Source: Roseibium sp. MMSF_3412 (GTDB lineage Bacteria > Pseudomonadota > Alphaproteobacteria > Rhizobiales > Stappiaceae). Taken from it: 64,000 nt of DNA. The notes under the pieces are model-generated. The model saw only the letters and a list, made by a program, of their open reading frames with translations, ran no database searches and had not been told where the DNA came from. Positions 29,568-39,000 of the stretch are shown here, piece after piece. The translations under genes were made by a program, and so were the position numbers. The stretch is from NCBI RefSeq assembly GCF_030733265.1, contig NZ_JASHJI010000008.1, positions 1 to 64,000 of the forward strand, given 5' to 3'. Position 1 is the stretch's first letter. Each line of letters begins with the position of its first letter.

Positions 29568-30410
29568 TTAACCAAGTCCAAGGCCCGCAATCGGATCCGA
29601 AAGTGGCCCGCCGAGAACAACGCCGGCCAGCACGGCAAATATGGCCGCGGCAACAAGTCCGTCGATCCTGTCCATAATGCCGCCGTGGCCGGGTATCAAT
29701 CGACTGGAGTCCTTCACGTTGAAGCGTCGCTTGATCGCTGACTCGAGCAAATCGCCCGCCTGGGACACCACGGAGAGCACCACTGCGATCACCGCCCAGC
29801 CAAACAGCCCCTGCGCATTTGCAAGTGCAGCCACACCTGTTCCAAAAACGGTCGCAAAGATCAGTCCGCCGAGCGCGCCTGACCAGGTCTTCTTTGGAGA
29901 CACGCGTTCCCAAAGTTTCGGTCCGCCGAGCGCCCTTCCGGTGAAATACGCAAAGATATCGGTCGCCCAGACGACGAACATCAGGAAAAAGGCAAATAGC
30001 AATCCATCGCTCCCCGCACGGATTGCAAGCAGCGAAAACAGCGACAGACCGCTAAACAGGACACCTTCCGCACCCCATCGGCCAGTCTGGCCGCCGCCGG
30101 CGCAGAGAAACACCGATGCCGCACCCGCAACCAGCACGAGAAGCGAGATCTCGGGCATTCCGATCACCTGCAACACGGTCATCGCGGGAAGTGTTGCAAC
30201 ACTCAAACCCGTCGGAAGGTGTGCCTCGCGCGTCCCGGTAATCGTCATCCACTCCCACAGGAACAGGATGGCGGCCACAAGCACCAGGAGCGCAAAGACA
30301 AGGCCGCCCCAGAAAGTGATCAGCAGCACCAGAGGCCCCAGGATGACGGCGGAAATGAGCCGCAGCCGCAAGTCGGACATTTTTCGCGGGTTTGGTCCGG
30401 TCTCTTCCAT
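29568..30410 (-). CDS. cdsA: Phosphatidate cytidylyltransferase
   Basis: CdsA makes CDP-diacylglycerol from phosphatidate and CTP, the branch point for phospholipids. The 280-residue protein is polytopic, with about seven or eight transmembrane helices. The C-terminal family signature runs SKKTW-like as SPKKTWSGALGG and continues to KDSSRLIPGHGGIMDRIDGL with the catalytic aspartates. A GTG lies one codon upstream of the ATG at 30410, and an ATG at 30380 is a further alternative. It follows uppS closely. Confidence 0.95.
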   Translation of the reverse strand: MEETGPNPRKMSDLRLRLISAVILGPLVLLITFWGGLVFALLVLVAAILFLWEWMTITGTREAHLPTGLSVATLPAMTVLQVIGMPEISLLVLVAGAASVFLCAGGGQTGRWGAEGVLFSGLSLFSLLAIRAGSDGLLFAFFLMFVVWATDIFAYFTGRALGGPKLWERVSPKKTWSGALGGLIFATVFGTGVAALANAQGLFGWAVIAVVLSVVSQAGDLLESAIKRRFNVKDSSRLIPGHGGIMDRIDGLVAAAIFAVLAGVVLGGPLSDPIAGLGLG

Positions 30411-30425
30411 CACGGACGCCGCACA

Positions 30426-31187
30426 TCAGAGCGCTTTGGCATCGACACCGCCATAGCGCCGCTCACGATTGCAAAAGCAGTCAAGGGCTTGGTCGAGCGC
30501 GGCCTCGTCAAAATCAGGCCAGTTGAGGTCGCAGAAATAAAACTCGGAATAGGCTGCTTGCCAGAGGAGAAAATTGGAAAGACGAATTTCACCGCTTGTG
30601 CGGATGATGAGATCCGGATCCGGCAAGCCGCCCGTGTCCAGATTTTGCGAGAGCGTGTCTTCTGAAATGTCCTCGACGCTCAATTCACCGTCTTTCACAC
30701 GCTGTGCAATGTGTTGCGTGGCCCGGACAATTTCATCACGTGCGCCGTAATTGAACGCGACAACGAGATCCAGACCGGTGTTCTTGCGTGTTAGGTCCTC
30801 GGCCTCCTCCAGCAGGGCCAGTATTCCCGGTTCCAGATCGCTGCGTCCACCGATCACGCGAATTCGGACATTCGCCTCGTGCAGTTCACTGAGATCCCGT
30901 TGAACAAAACGTTTCAGCAATCCCATCAGGAATGAAACTTCTGTTGCCGGACGGTTCCAGTTTTCAGATGAGAAACTGTAGATGGTGACAACCCTGATGC
31001 CGACTTTGCCCGCATGCCGGATGGTCTTCCTGAGAGCTTCAAGGCCCTGACGATGTCCCTCGGTCCGCGGCAGGCCGCGCGACGTCGCCCAACGTCCGTT
31101 GCCGTCCATGATAAAGGCGACATGTTCGGGCATCGTTCTGATCGGGCAGCTTTCTGCCGGAGCTTGCGGGTTCGGGCTGACGCTCAT
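30426..31187 (-). CDS. uppS: Isoprenyl transferase (undecaprenyl diphosphate synthase)
   Basis: UppS elongates farnesyl diphosphate with isopentenyl diphosphate units to the C55 lipid carrier used for peptidoglycan and O-antigen. The 253-residue cis-prenyltransferase has the catalytic aspartate D28 in IMDGNGRWA, the LYSFSSENWNRP-type motif (IYSFSSENWNRP) and the late motif DLIIRTSGEIRLSNFLLWQ. ATG 31187 has a strong GGGGGAG site. It is followed by cdsA after about 15 bases. Confidence 0.97.
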   Translation of the reverse strand: MSVSPNPQAPAESCPIRTMPEHVAFIMDGNGRWATSRGLPRTEGHRQGLEALRKTIRHAGKVGIRVVTIYSFSSENWNRPATEVSFLMGLLKRFVQRDLSELHEANVRIRVIGGRSDLEPGILALLEEAEDLTRKNTGLDLVVAFNYGARDEIVRATQHIAQRVKDGELSVEDISEDTLSQNLDTGGLPDPDLIIRTSGEIRLSNFLLWQAAYSEFYFCDLNWPDFDEAALDQALDCFCNRERRYGGVDAKAL

Positions 31188-31219
31188 GGGCTCCCCCTGC
31201 TCACAGGTCCAATCACCGC

Positions 31220-31783
31220 TCAGACCTGTGAAATTTCCTGTTCTTTTCTTTCCAGCATGCCGTCGACCTCACCGATCATCTGATCGGTCAGTTTCTGGAC
31301 TTCGTCGGATGCGGCCCTGCTGTCATCCTGGGAGATTTCGCCGTCTTTTTCTGCCTTCTTGGCATCGTCCATGCCGTCCCGGCGAACATGTCTGATCGCG
31401 ACTTTCGCCTGTTCGGCGTATTTGTGGGCGACCTTGATGAGCTCCTGGCGGCGCTCCTGATTGAGTTCGGGAATGGGAAGGCGGAGCAACTGACCGTCGA
31501 CAACCGGGTTCAATCCAAGGTTCGATTCCCTGATTGCCTTTTCGACTGCGGCGACCATGCTCTTGTCCCACACCTGAACCGCAACCATGCGCGGCTCGGG
31601 AACGGACACTGTGGCCACCTGGTTGATCGGCATGGCCTGGCCATAGGCATCGACGGAAACTGGATCCAGCATGGACGCTGACGCACGGCCTGTGCGAAGG
31701 CCGGCAAAATCGGTTTTCAGCACCGAGAGAGCACCTTGCATCCGGCGCTTCAAATCGTCCAGATCGACACCTTCTACCGACAT
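31220..31783 (-). CDS. frr: Ribosome recycling factor
   Basis: RRF splits the post-termination ribosome together with EF-G. The 187-residue length and L-shaped family sequence are standard: [21 protein letters not shown] near the N-terminus and the coiled-coil helices with [26 protein letters not shown]. It follows pyrH with 111 bases between, and precedes uppS, as in many proteobacteria. Confidence 0.98.
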   Translation of the reverse strand: MSVEGVDLDDLKRRMQGALSVLKTDFAGLRTGRASASMLDPVSVDAYGQAMPINQVATVSVPEPRMVAVQVWDKSMVAAVEKAIRESNLGLNPVVDGQLLRLPIPELNQERRQELIKVAHKYAEQAKVAIRHVRRDGMDDAKKAEKDGEISQDDSRAASDEVQKLTDQMIGEVDGMLERKEQEISQV

Positions 31784-31894
31784 TTTGTCCTCACTGTTGT
31801 TTTATGCGTGGCTAAATGGAGTCTCAGCGCGCGCCAACATGGCACAAACGCGCTGAAACACAAGAGCATGAAGAAAAGATCAGGCTGAAAAGTG

Positions 31895-32614
31895 TCAGTC
31901 ACCCACGACTGTGTAAGTGCCCGTTTCCTGAAGCACGCTTACAAGAGCGCCGGGTGTATGAATTGAAAAAACGATGACCGGGATAGAGTTGTCGCGCGCC
32001 AGAGCAATCGCCGTTGTGTCCATCACTTTCAGATTACGTGTGATGACCTCTTCATAGCCCAGTGTCACATACCGCTCGGCGTCCGGGTTCTCCTTGGGAT
32101 CATCCGAGTAGACACCATCCACTTGTGTCCCTTTCAGAAAAGCGTCGCATTTCATCTCTGCCGCACGCAGCGCTGCCCCGCTATCGGTCGTGAAGAAAGG
32201 GTTGCCGGTCCCGCCGGCAAAAATGATCACGTCGCCGTCTTCCATGTAACGGTCGGCAACGCGTTGCGAGAACGTCTCGCAGATCGAGGGAACAGCGACG
32301 GCCGACAGGACGCGTGCATTGACCTTCAGGCGCCTCAGGGCGTCTGCAAGGGTCAGGCTGTTCATGATGGTGGCAAGCATGCCCATATGGTCGCCCGTGA
32401 CCCGGTTGCCGCCTTTTGCCGCAACAGCAACACCGCGGAAGATGTTACCGCCGCCGACAACGACGCCGACCTGGGCGCCGAGAGCAACGGCATCGGCGAT
32501 TTCCTTTGCGATTCTCTGTACAATGGCCGGGTCAATTCCGAAAGCCTGCGATCCCATCAGGGCCTCACCGGAAAGTTTCAGAAGGATCCGTTTCCAACGC
32601 AAAGAATTCGTCAT
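31895..32614 (-). CDS. pyrH: Uridylate kinase
   Basis: PyrH phosphorylates UMP to UDP with ATP and is a hexameric amino-acid-kinase-fold enzyme, allosterically controlled in bacteria. The 239-residue protein opens RILLKLSGEALMGSQAFGID and contains VVVGGGNIFRG and FAGGTGNPFFTTDSGAALRAAE, all family landmarks. It is separated from the upstream rpsB-tsf unit by an intrinsic terminator and so may have its own promoter in the 67-base gap. Confidence 0.98.
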   Translation of the reverse strand: MTNSLRWKRILLKLSGEALMGSQAFGIDPAIVQRIAKEIADAVALGAQVGVVVGGGNIFRGVAVAAKGGNRVTGDHMGMLATIMNSLTLADALRRLKVNARVLSAVAVPSICETFSQRVADRYMEDGDVIIFAGGTGNPFFTTDSGAALRAAEMKCDAFLKGTQVDGVYSDDPKENPDAERYVTLGYEEVITRNLKVMDTTAIALARDNSIPVIVFSIHTPGALVSVLQETGTYTVVGD

Positions 32615-32643
32615 GGTTACACCTGGGCTAGAATTGTCTTTCT

Positions 32644-32674
32644 AAAAAAAAAGCGCCGGTCTTGCCGGCGCTTT
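32644..32674 (-). terminator. Intrinsic terminator of rpsB-tsf
   Basis: Read leftward, AAGCGCCGG and CCGGCGCTT form a nine-base-pair stem with a five-base loop, followed by a run of T. It starts eight bases after the tsf stop. It separates the rpsB-tsf transcript from pyrH. Confidence 0.92.
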
Positions 32675-32681
32675 CGTGAGC

Positions 32682-33599
32682 TTATTGCCCGGTGGCTGCC
32701 GCCACCTCCGCGGCAAAGTCCTGCTCTTCCTTCTCGATCCCCTCACCTAGGGCAAGGCGGACGAAACCGGTAAGCTTGACTTCGGTCCCGAGTTCTTTCG
32801 CGAGCGCCTCAACAGCCTGCTCAACCGTCTGATCCGGATTGATGACAAAGGCCTGTTTGACGAGCGTAACTTCCTCGTAGAATTTGCGCAAACGTCCTTC
32901 CACCATCTTTTCGATGATGTTGTCAGGCTTTCCGGATTCGCGCGCCTGCTCTGAGAAAACAGCCTTCTCGCGTTCGACGACCGTCGGGTCCAGCTCTTCG
33001 GTGTTCAGAGCAAGAGGGCTTGTCGCTGCAACGTGCATCGCGATCTGACGGCCAAGGCCATCGAGTTTTGCCGTATCTGCAGACGATTCAAGCGCAACCA
33101 GCACGCCGATTTTGCCAAGTCCCTCGGCAACCTTGCCGTGGACATAGGTTGAAACGACACCTTCATTGACCGAAAGCAACGCGGAACGACGAAGGGTCAT
33201 GTTCTCGCCGATGGTTGCAATCGCATCGGTGATCGCGTCGGCAACGGACTTGCCGTCGAGATTGGCAGCAGCCAGTGCTTCCACCGTTCCGTCGGTTGTG
33301 GTCGCAACTTTGGCAACCTTGGCAACCAGTTCCTGAAAGCCTTCGTTGCGCGCAACGAAATCGGTCTCGGAGTTCAGCTCGATAACGGCAGCCTTGGTGC
33401 CGTCGGTTGCAACACCAACAAGACCTTCAGCGGCAACGCGTCCGGCTTTCTTTGCAGCCTTGGCCAGGCCTTTGGTGCGCAGCCAGTCGACAGCCGCCTC
33501 CATGTCACCGCCAGATTCATTCAAAGCGGTCTTGCAGTCCATCATGCCAGCGCCGGATTTCTCACGGAGCTCTTTTACCATCGCAGCGGTAATGCTCAT
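32682..33599 (-). CDS. tsf: Translation elongation factor Ts
   Basis: EF-Ts exchanges GDP for GTP on EF-Tu. The 305-residue protein has the N-terminal UBA-like part ([24 protein letters not shown]), the core motif [13 protein letters not shown] and the dimerization domains, matching the usual size. ATG 33599 is chosen by homology; an upstream in-frame extension is not conserved in type. It follows rpsB and is closed by an intrinsic terminator. Confidence 0.98.
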   Translation of the reverse strand: MSITAAMVKELREKSGAGMMDCKTALNESGGDMEAAVDWLRTKGLAKAAKKAGRVAAEGLVGVATDGTKAAVIELNSETDFVARNEGFQELVAKVAKVATTTDGTVEALAAANLDGKSVADAITDAIATIGENMTLRRSALLSVNEGVVSTYVHGKVAEGLGKIGVLVALESSADTAKLDGLGRQIAMHVAATSPLALNTEELDPTVVEREKAVFSEQARESGKPDNIIEKMVEGRLRKFYEEVTLVKQAFVINPDQTVEQAVEALAKELGTEVKLTGFVRLALGEGIEKEEQDFAAEVAAATGQ

Positions 33600-33743
33600 C
33601 GATTGCCTCGTGGATGGGGGTTTCAGATAAGACACGGTTTAGCTGATTGCTGCCCGCATCTTTATGACGGAACTGCACCAAAGTGCAGCCCGTCTTGCGA
33701 ATTCAACATGTATTCCGCCGCGCTGATACGCGGCAGCACCGGA

Positions 33744-34622
33744 TCAGGCTTGCGCCGCAGCCGGCTCACCTTCAGCCGGAGCTTCTTCCGCGGCCGGAGC
33801 TTCTTCTGCAGCGGGCGCTGCTTCTGCTGCCGGAGCTTCCTCGGCGGGTGCCGCTTCTTCCGCAGCTTCAACCAAAGCCTCTTCGACAGGCGCTTCTTCC
33901 GACGCGCCGAGATCCATGCCGGCAGCACCCTGCGCACGGGAAATCCCGTCGATCGCAGCACGCGCGATCAGATCGCAGTAGAGCGAAATGGCACGGCCTG
34001 CATCGTCGTTACCCGGCACCGGATAGGTGATGCCGTCCGGATTGGAGTTGGAATCGAGGATCGCAGCCACCGGAATACCAAGACGGCGTGCTTCCTGGAT
34101 TGCGATTGCCTCGCGGTTGGTGTCGACCACGAAGATAAGATCCGGGATACCGCCCATGTCCTTGATACCGCCCAGGTTCCGCTCGAGCTTTTCACGCTCG
34201 CGGTCCATGAACAGGCGCTCTTTCTTCGTCAGGGCGTTGGCCGCATCCGAAGACAGCGTTTCTTCCAGCTTGCGAAGACGCTGGATGGACTGGGAAATGG
34301 TTTTCCAGTTGGTCAGCATGCCGCCGAGCCAGCGGGCGTTGACGAAATACTGCGCGGAGTTGCGCGCAGAAGACGCAACAGCTTCCTGGGCCTGACGCTT
34401 GGTTCCGACGATCAGAACGCGGCCACCGCCGGCAACCGTGTCGGAAACAGCCTTCAGTGCCTGGTGCAAAAGCGGCACCGTCTGCGACAGATCCATGATG
34501 TGAACATCGTTGCGTACACCAAAGATGTACTGACCCATGCGCGGGTTCCAACGGTGTTTCTGGTGACCAAAGTGAACGCCGGCTTCGAGCAGCTGACGCA
34601 TGGTGAAATCGGGCAAAGCCAT
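33744..34622 (-). CDS. rpsB: 30S ribosomal protein S2 with acidic C-terminal tail
   Basis: S2 is a late-assembling protein of the small subunit that helps bring S1 to the ribosome. The 292-residue protein opens [20 protein letters not shown] and contains [19 protein letters not shown] and the [22 protein letters not shown] region. The canonical fold ends near residue 245. The last 45 residues or so are an Ala/Glu/Pro-rich tail with repeated EEAPA units, longer than in E. coli S2. AGGAG lies nine bases before the ATG. A sigma-70-like promoter is 120-160 bases upstream. Confidence 0.98.
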   Translation of the reverse strand: MALPDFTMRQLLEAGVHFGHQKHRWNPRMGQYIFGVRNDVHIMDLSQTVPLLHQALKAVSDTVAGGGRVLIVGTKRQAQEAVASSARNSAQYFVNARWLGGMLTNWKTISQSIQRLRKLEETLSSDAANALTKKERLFMDREREKLERNLGGIKDMGGIPDLIFVVDTNREAIAIQEARRLGIPVAAILDSNSNPDGITYPVPGNDDAGRAISLYCDLIARAAIDGISRAQGAAGMDLGASEEAPVEEALVEAAEEAAPAEEAPAAEAAPAAEEAPAAEEAPAEGEPAAAQA

Positions 34623-34651
34623 GGCCCTTAATCTCCTGAGTTTTCCGGTTT

Positions 34652-34670
34652 AACCTCCGCAAGAGGAGTT
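34652..34670 (-). promoter_or_regulatory. Hairpin in the rpsB leader
   Basis: In the leftward transcript, AACTCC and GGAGGTT flank a short loop and can pair with one bulged base. The hairpin lies about 30 bases before the rpsB start. S2 is known to repress its own mRNA in enterobacteria through a leader structure; this hairpin is only a candidate for such a role. Confidence 0.3.
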
Positions 34671-34751
34671 TGGGCCGGAGGAAGTCTCCTGTCGGCCACC
34701 GGATGGACCCCGATAAGCTCAGGTTCCGCCCCTTGCGTGTGGAATGCGCGC

Positions 34752-34780
34752 CTTATAGTTGGCAGCGAAATTTATTTCAA
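34752..34780 (-). promoter_or_regulatory. Sigma-70-type promoter of rpsB-tsf
   Basis: Read leftward, TTGAAA (34780-34775) and TATAAG (34757-34752) are separated by 17 bases. This is close to consensus and should start transcription near 34745, giving a leader of about 120 bases. No other gene in this 334-base gap competes for it. Confidence 0.75.
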
Positions 34781-34956
34781 GACCAAAACAGGCATTTCTT
34801 TCCAACTTTCGGGCGATCTTGGCAGGTGTCTGGAGGCGGACGGGTTTTGGTCGGGCACAAGCCGGATTGCCGTTTGAACGGATGGCTTCCGCCACAGGGC
34901 TTCACAGCCCCGGGGCATCTTTGGAAAACCTGATGAAATCGCAGAATGAAATGGCG

Positions 34957-35760
34957 CTAGTCCAGGCTGCCGCCCTGCGCTGACCCGACGGACCAATGAT
35001 CGGGATTCACGCGCACGAAAATCTGGGCCCTCTGGCGCTCAGTGACTTCGGCATTTTCAGCCGAATCCTCGACGCTGCGCAATGCAAGCGCGAGCGATCC
35101 CACCTGTTGTGCCTGGACCACCACTTCGGACTGGAACAGTGTCAGTTCGAGTGTCGCGGTCCTGTTGGGCGGCAGGTTTTTTTCGTCCTGTTCTCCGGCC
35201 GTGGTGCTGTCGATCGCAAGAACACGAATATTCTCCAGGATCGTCTCGCTTGTCACACCGACGCCTTCGAGTTCTCGCGTCAGAATCAGATCGACCTTGT
35301 CCCCCGGCAGAATGAAACCGCCCGCCGAGGTTTCCTGTCCGACAAGGACCGCGATGGCACGCTTTCCCTTTGGCAACATGGTGGCCATGTATCCCTTGTC
35401 GGTCTGGATCAGCCGCTCGCCGCGGATGGGTTCACCAGAAAAAATTGCGGTCCTGGCAATGCTGCCGATAACATCCTGGCTCGCCTCCGCACCCTTTACC
35501 TTTGTCATGACTCCCGCTGGAACAGCATTCTTCGGCCATTCAACCCAGGCGAAGTCCTGGTCCGAGATCTTGCCGCCCTGGGGAATATCCTTCGCGGCAA
35601 CGAGCACCTTGGCGTGCTCGACCGGCGGGGGTGGCGGCGGCGCCGCCACAGCCACTTCGGTATCCTTGACGAAATGAAACGCCTGATAGCCTGCGCCAAG
35701 GGATACAAGTAGTACAAATATCCTAGCGAGTTTCGTCCACAATTTGCATAGTCCCGGCAC
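34957..35760 (-). CDS. cpaB: Flp pilus assembly protein CpaB (isolated gene)
   Basis: CpaB is a periplasmic, inner-membrane-anchored component of Tad/Flp pilus machines. The protein of about 267 residues has an N-terminal membrane helix (about 12-28), a Pro-rich segment (AAPPPPPPVEHAKVLVA), an SAF/antifreeze-like domain (about 48-120, KDIPQGGKISDQDFAW) and the RcpC/CpaB domain (AVLVGQETSAGGFILPGDKVDLI). The start is uncertain: GTG at 35760 has no ribosome binding site, while a TTG at 35742 has GGGA upstream. No other tad/cpa gene is in the window, so the rest of the pilus system must be elsewhere. The AT-rich stretch upstream probably contains its promoter. Confidence 0.88.
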   Translation of the reverse strand: MPGLCKLWTKLARIFVLLVSLGAGYQAFHFVKDTEVAVAAPPPPPPVEHAKVLVAAKDIPQGGKISDQDFAWVEWPKNAVPAGVMTKVKGAEASQDVIGSIARTAIFSGEPIRGERLIQTDKGYMATMLPKGKRAIAVLVGQETSAGGFILPGDKVDLILTRELEGVGVTSETILENIRVLAIDSTTAGEQDEKNLPPNRTATLELTLFQSEVVVQAQQVGSLALALRSVEDSAENAEVTERQRAQIFVRVNPDHWSVGSAQGGSLD

Positions 35761-36055
35761 AGTTCATGATTATTGGAACCAAGAATACATGGAAAAACCG
35801 CAGATCATAAGCAATTACGAAGGAAAAATCCCAGTACTATTAACAGTCTGCGAAGATATTTTGTCACGTTCAAAACATTAAGAAATCAAATCACAAATTT
35901 TCTTAAAGTTTTCTGCTTTTTGTTTCAAATTTGCTTAGTCGCCTTAAGAACCAGCGGCGTGGCTGTGCGCGCCTTGAAGCCGACGAATGCCGGCGCCAGG
36001 GCGCACAGTTCCGTCCGGCGCAAAACACACCCTCAGGATCGAAACGCGCTGGACG
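35761..36055. other. AT-rich region between dnaE and cpaB
   Basis: This stretch is clearly richer in A and T (about 35765-35940) than the neighbouring genes. No dnaE terminator hairpin with a T run and no ORF were found. It should hold the cpaB promoter, though no convincing -35/-10 pair stood out. Confidence 0.5.
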
Positions 36056-39000
36056 TCAGGCCATCTGCACGTCCGTCACGCCAGGCACTGCCTTGAGCGC
36101 GCCTGCGATTTCAGGCGACAGCCTGAACCGGCCCGGCAGCTTCACTTCAACCTCACGCGAGCCGTTTTCAAGAAGCACGATCACCGTCACGTCCCCCTCA
36201 CCTCTGACGGTAAGCTGTCGTGCCAGGCTCTGTATCGGGCGTTCGTCGCGCACGAAGACGCGCATGCTTTTCTGCAGACGCGCAGCAACCTTGTCGATCG
36301 GATCAACCTGTTCGACCCGCAAAGACGGCTCCTCGTCCCTCATGTCGGCGCCGACGAGAACGACGACCGAGCGTCCAGGCTGCAACACGTCCCGGAACTG
36401 TTCGAGCTTTTCACGAAACAACAGGGCCTCGTACTGGCCGCTCGCATCGGAGAGACGCGCAATCCCCATTCTTGTCCCGGTGCGCGTCTTGCGCTCCTGA
36501 AGCGAAATCACCGTACCTGCGAGCCTTCCGTGAGACGCCCCCTGCTTGACTGCATCTGCAAACTGCGTCCAGGGCTGCGCCCGCATCTTGTCCAGCACCT
36601 TTGCATATTCGTCGATCGGGTGCGCTGACAGATAAAATCCGATCGCTGCATGTTCGCGCTGAAGCTTCTCGTCATTCGTCCAACTGAGCACCTCGTCGAG
36701 CTGCAACGGCTCTTCACTGTCGCTGCCGCCGAACAGTTCGTCCTGTCCGAGCGTCCGGTTCTCCTCGGTTCGTTGGGCCAGTCCCATGATACGGTCGATC
36801 CCCTCGAACACGCGTGCACGGTCCGGTTCGAGTTCGTCGAACGCGCCGGCGGCAACAAGGTTTTCCAGTGTCCGCTTGTTGAGGAATTTCGGCGAGATCC
36901 GGCGCGCGAAATCGCCAAGACTTTTGAACGGTGTATCTCCCCGCGCCTCGACGATATGTTCCACGGCCTGTTCACCGACGCCCTTGATCGCGCCCATCGC
37001 ATACAGGATCTTTCCGTCCGAAACATCAAAAACCACACCGCTGCGGTTGATCGACGGCGGCACGATGTCAATCTTCATGCGCCGCGCTTCCTGACGGAAA
37101 TCACCCAGCTTGTCGGTGTTGCCGAGATCAAGCGTCATCGAAGCAGCCATGAACTCGACCGGATGGTTCGCCTTGAGCCAAGCCGTGTGATAGGAAACCA
37201 GCGCGTAGGCAGCCGCGTGCGATTTGTTGAAGCCGTAATTCGCGAATTTGGCCACAAGATCGAAAATCGTCCCCGCCTGTGCCTTGTTGATGCCGCGCTC
37301 AACCGCACCATCCACGAAACGCGCCCGTTGCACTTCCATTTCAGCCGCGATTTTCTTGCCCATCGCGCGCCGCAGCAAATCGGCCTCGCCGAGCGAATAC
37401 CCGGACAGGACCTGCGCGATCTGCATGACCTGTTCCTGGTAGACGATGATCCCGTTCGTCTCCATCAGGATCGGTTCGAGCAGCGGATGCAGGCAGTCCG
37501 GGTCCTGTTCGCCGTGTTTGACGGCGTTATAGACAGGGATGTTCTCCATCGGGCCGGGACGGTAGAGCGCAACAAGCGCAATGATGTCTTCGAAGCGGTC
37601 CGGCTTCATGCCCGCAATTGCCCGGCGCATGCCCTGGCTTTCCAGCTGGAACACACCGAATGTTTCACCACGTGCAAGCAACTCGTAGGTCCCGGTGTCG
37701 TCGATCGGGAGCCCGGCAACATCGACGGTCACACCGCGCCGTTCGATCAATGCAACGGCCGTATCGATCACCGTCAGTGTTTTCAGGCCCAGAAAGTCGA
37801 ACTTCACCAGTCCGGCATCCTCGACCATCTTCATGTTGAACTGCGCGACCGGCATGTCGGAACGCGGATCGCGATAAAGCGGGACCAGTTGTTCGAGCGG
37901 CCGGTCGCCGATCACGACCCCGGCTGCGTGTGTCGATGCGTGCCTGTAAAGCCCCTCAAGCTTCTGGGCCATGGAGAGCAGTCTTTCGACGATCTCCTCT
38001 TCCCGTGCCGCCTCGCTCAACCGTGGTTCGTCGGCAATCGCCTGCGCAAGCGTCACGGGATTGGCCGGGTTCGCCGGGACCAGCTTGCAGAGCCGGTCAA
38101 CCTGTCCGTAGGGCATCTGGAGAACACGGCCAACGTCTCTCAGGACGGCGCGCGCCTGCAGCGATCCGAAGGTGATGATCTGCGCAACCTGCTGACGCCC
38201 GTACTTTTCCTGAACATAGCGAATGACTTCTTCGCGCCTGCTCTGGCAGAAATCGATGTCAAAGTCAGGCATCGAGACGCGCTCGGGATTGAGAAAGCGC
38301 TCGAAAAGCAGCGAGAAACGCATCGGATCGAGGTCGGTAATGGTCAGCGACCATGCAACGAGCGAACCGGCACCGGAGCCACGGCCCGGCCCCACCGGAA
38401 TGTCCTTCGCCTTCGCCCATTTGATGAAATCGGCAACAATCAGGAAGTATCCCGGAAACTTCATGCGTTCGATAATGCCGGTTTCGTAATCGAGACGCTC
38501 CCAGTAGTCCTTCTCTTCCAGCCCCGGAGCCAGGCCATGCTCGTCGAGGCGCGCGCGCAGCCCTTCCCGGGCCTGGCGTTTGAGCTCGTCCGCCTCGGCC
38601 TGTTCGGCACTTTCCGGATCCGCATCCGCACCGGCGAAACGCGGCAGGATCGGCGCGCGGCGCTCCGGCCTGAAACTGCACCGCTGTGCGATTTCAATGG
38701 TTGCGGAGAGCGCCTCGGGCAAATCGGAAAAAAGGGCGCACATCTCCGCGCGGCTCTTGAAATAATGTTCCGGTGTCAGGCGTCTGCGGTCTTCTTCGAT
38801 GAGAACGCGGCCCTCTGATATACAGATCAGCGCATCATGCGCCTCATAGTCTTCGCGTTTCGCAAAGAAAGCCTCGTTCGTCGCGACCACCGGCAGGCCG
38901 TATTCATAGGCAAGATCCAGGAACGCGTCTTCCGTTTTGCGCTGTTCTTCCAGCCCATGCCGTTGCAATTCAACATAGCAGCGGGCCGGAAACGCATTTG

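Larger units (their letters stand above)
34623..34956. other. Intergenic region between cpaB and rpsB
   Basis: This gap carries the rpsB promoter and leader in 34623-34780. The part from 34781 to 34956, downstream of cpaB, holds a short GGGCT/AGCCC hairpin without a T run. No gene was recognised there. Confidence 0.55.

Noticed and set aside
31510..31530. A GGTTCGATTCC sequence resembling a tRNA T-arm
   Set aside because: It lies inside the frr coding sequence, and no acceptor or anticodon arms can be built around it.
34880..34930. A GGGCT/AGCCC hairpin after cpaB as a terminator
   Set aside because: The stem is only about five base pairs and no T run follows in the leftward transcript.
36650..38818. 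A 722-codon open frame antisense to dnaE
   Set aside because: It lies wholly opposite dnaE, has no family features or ribosome binding site, and results from the high GC third-position bias of the true gene.
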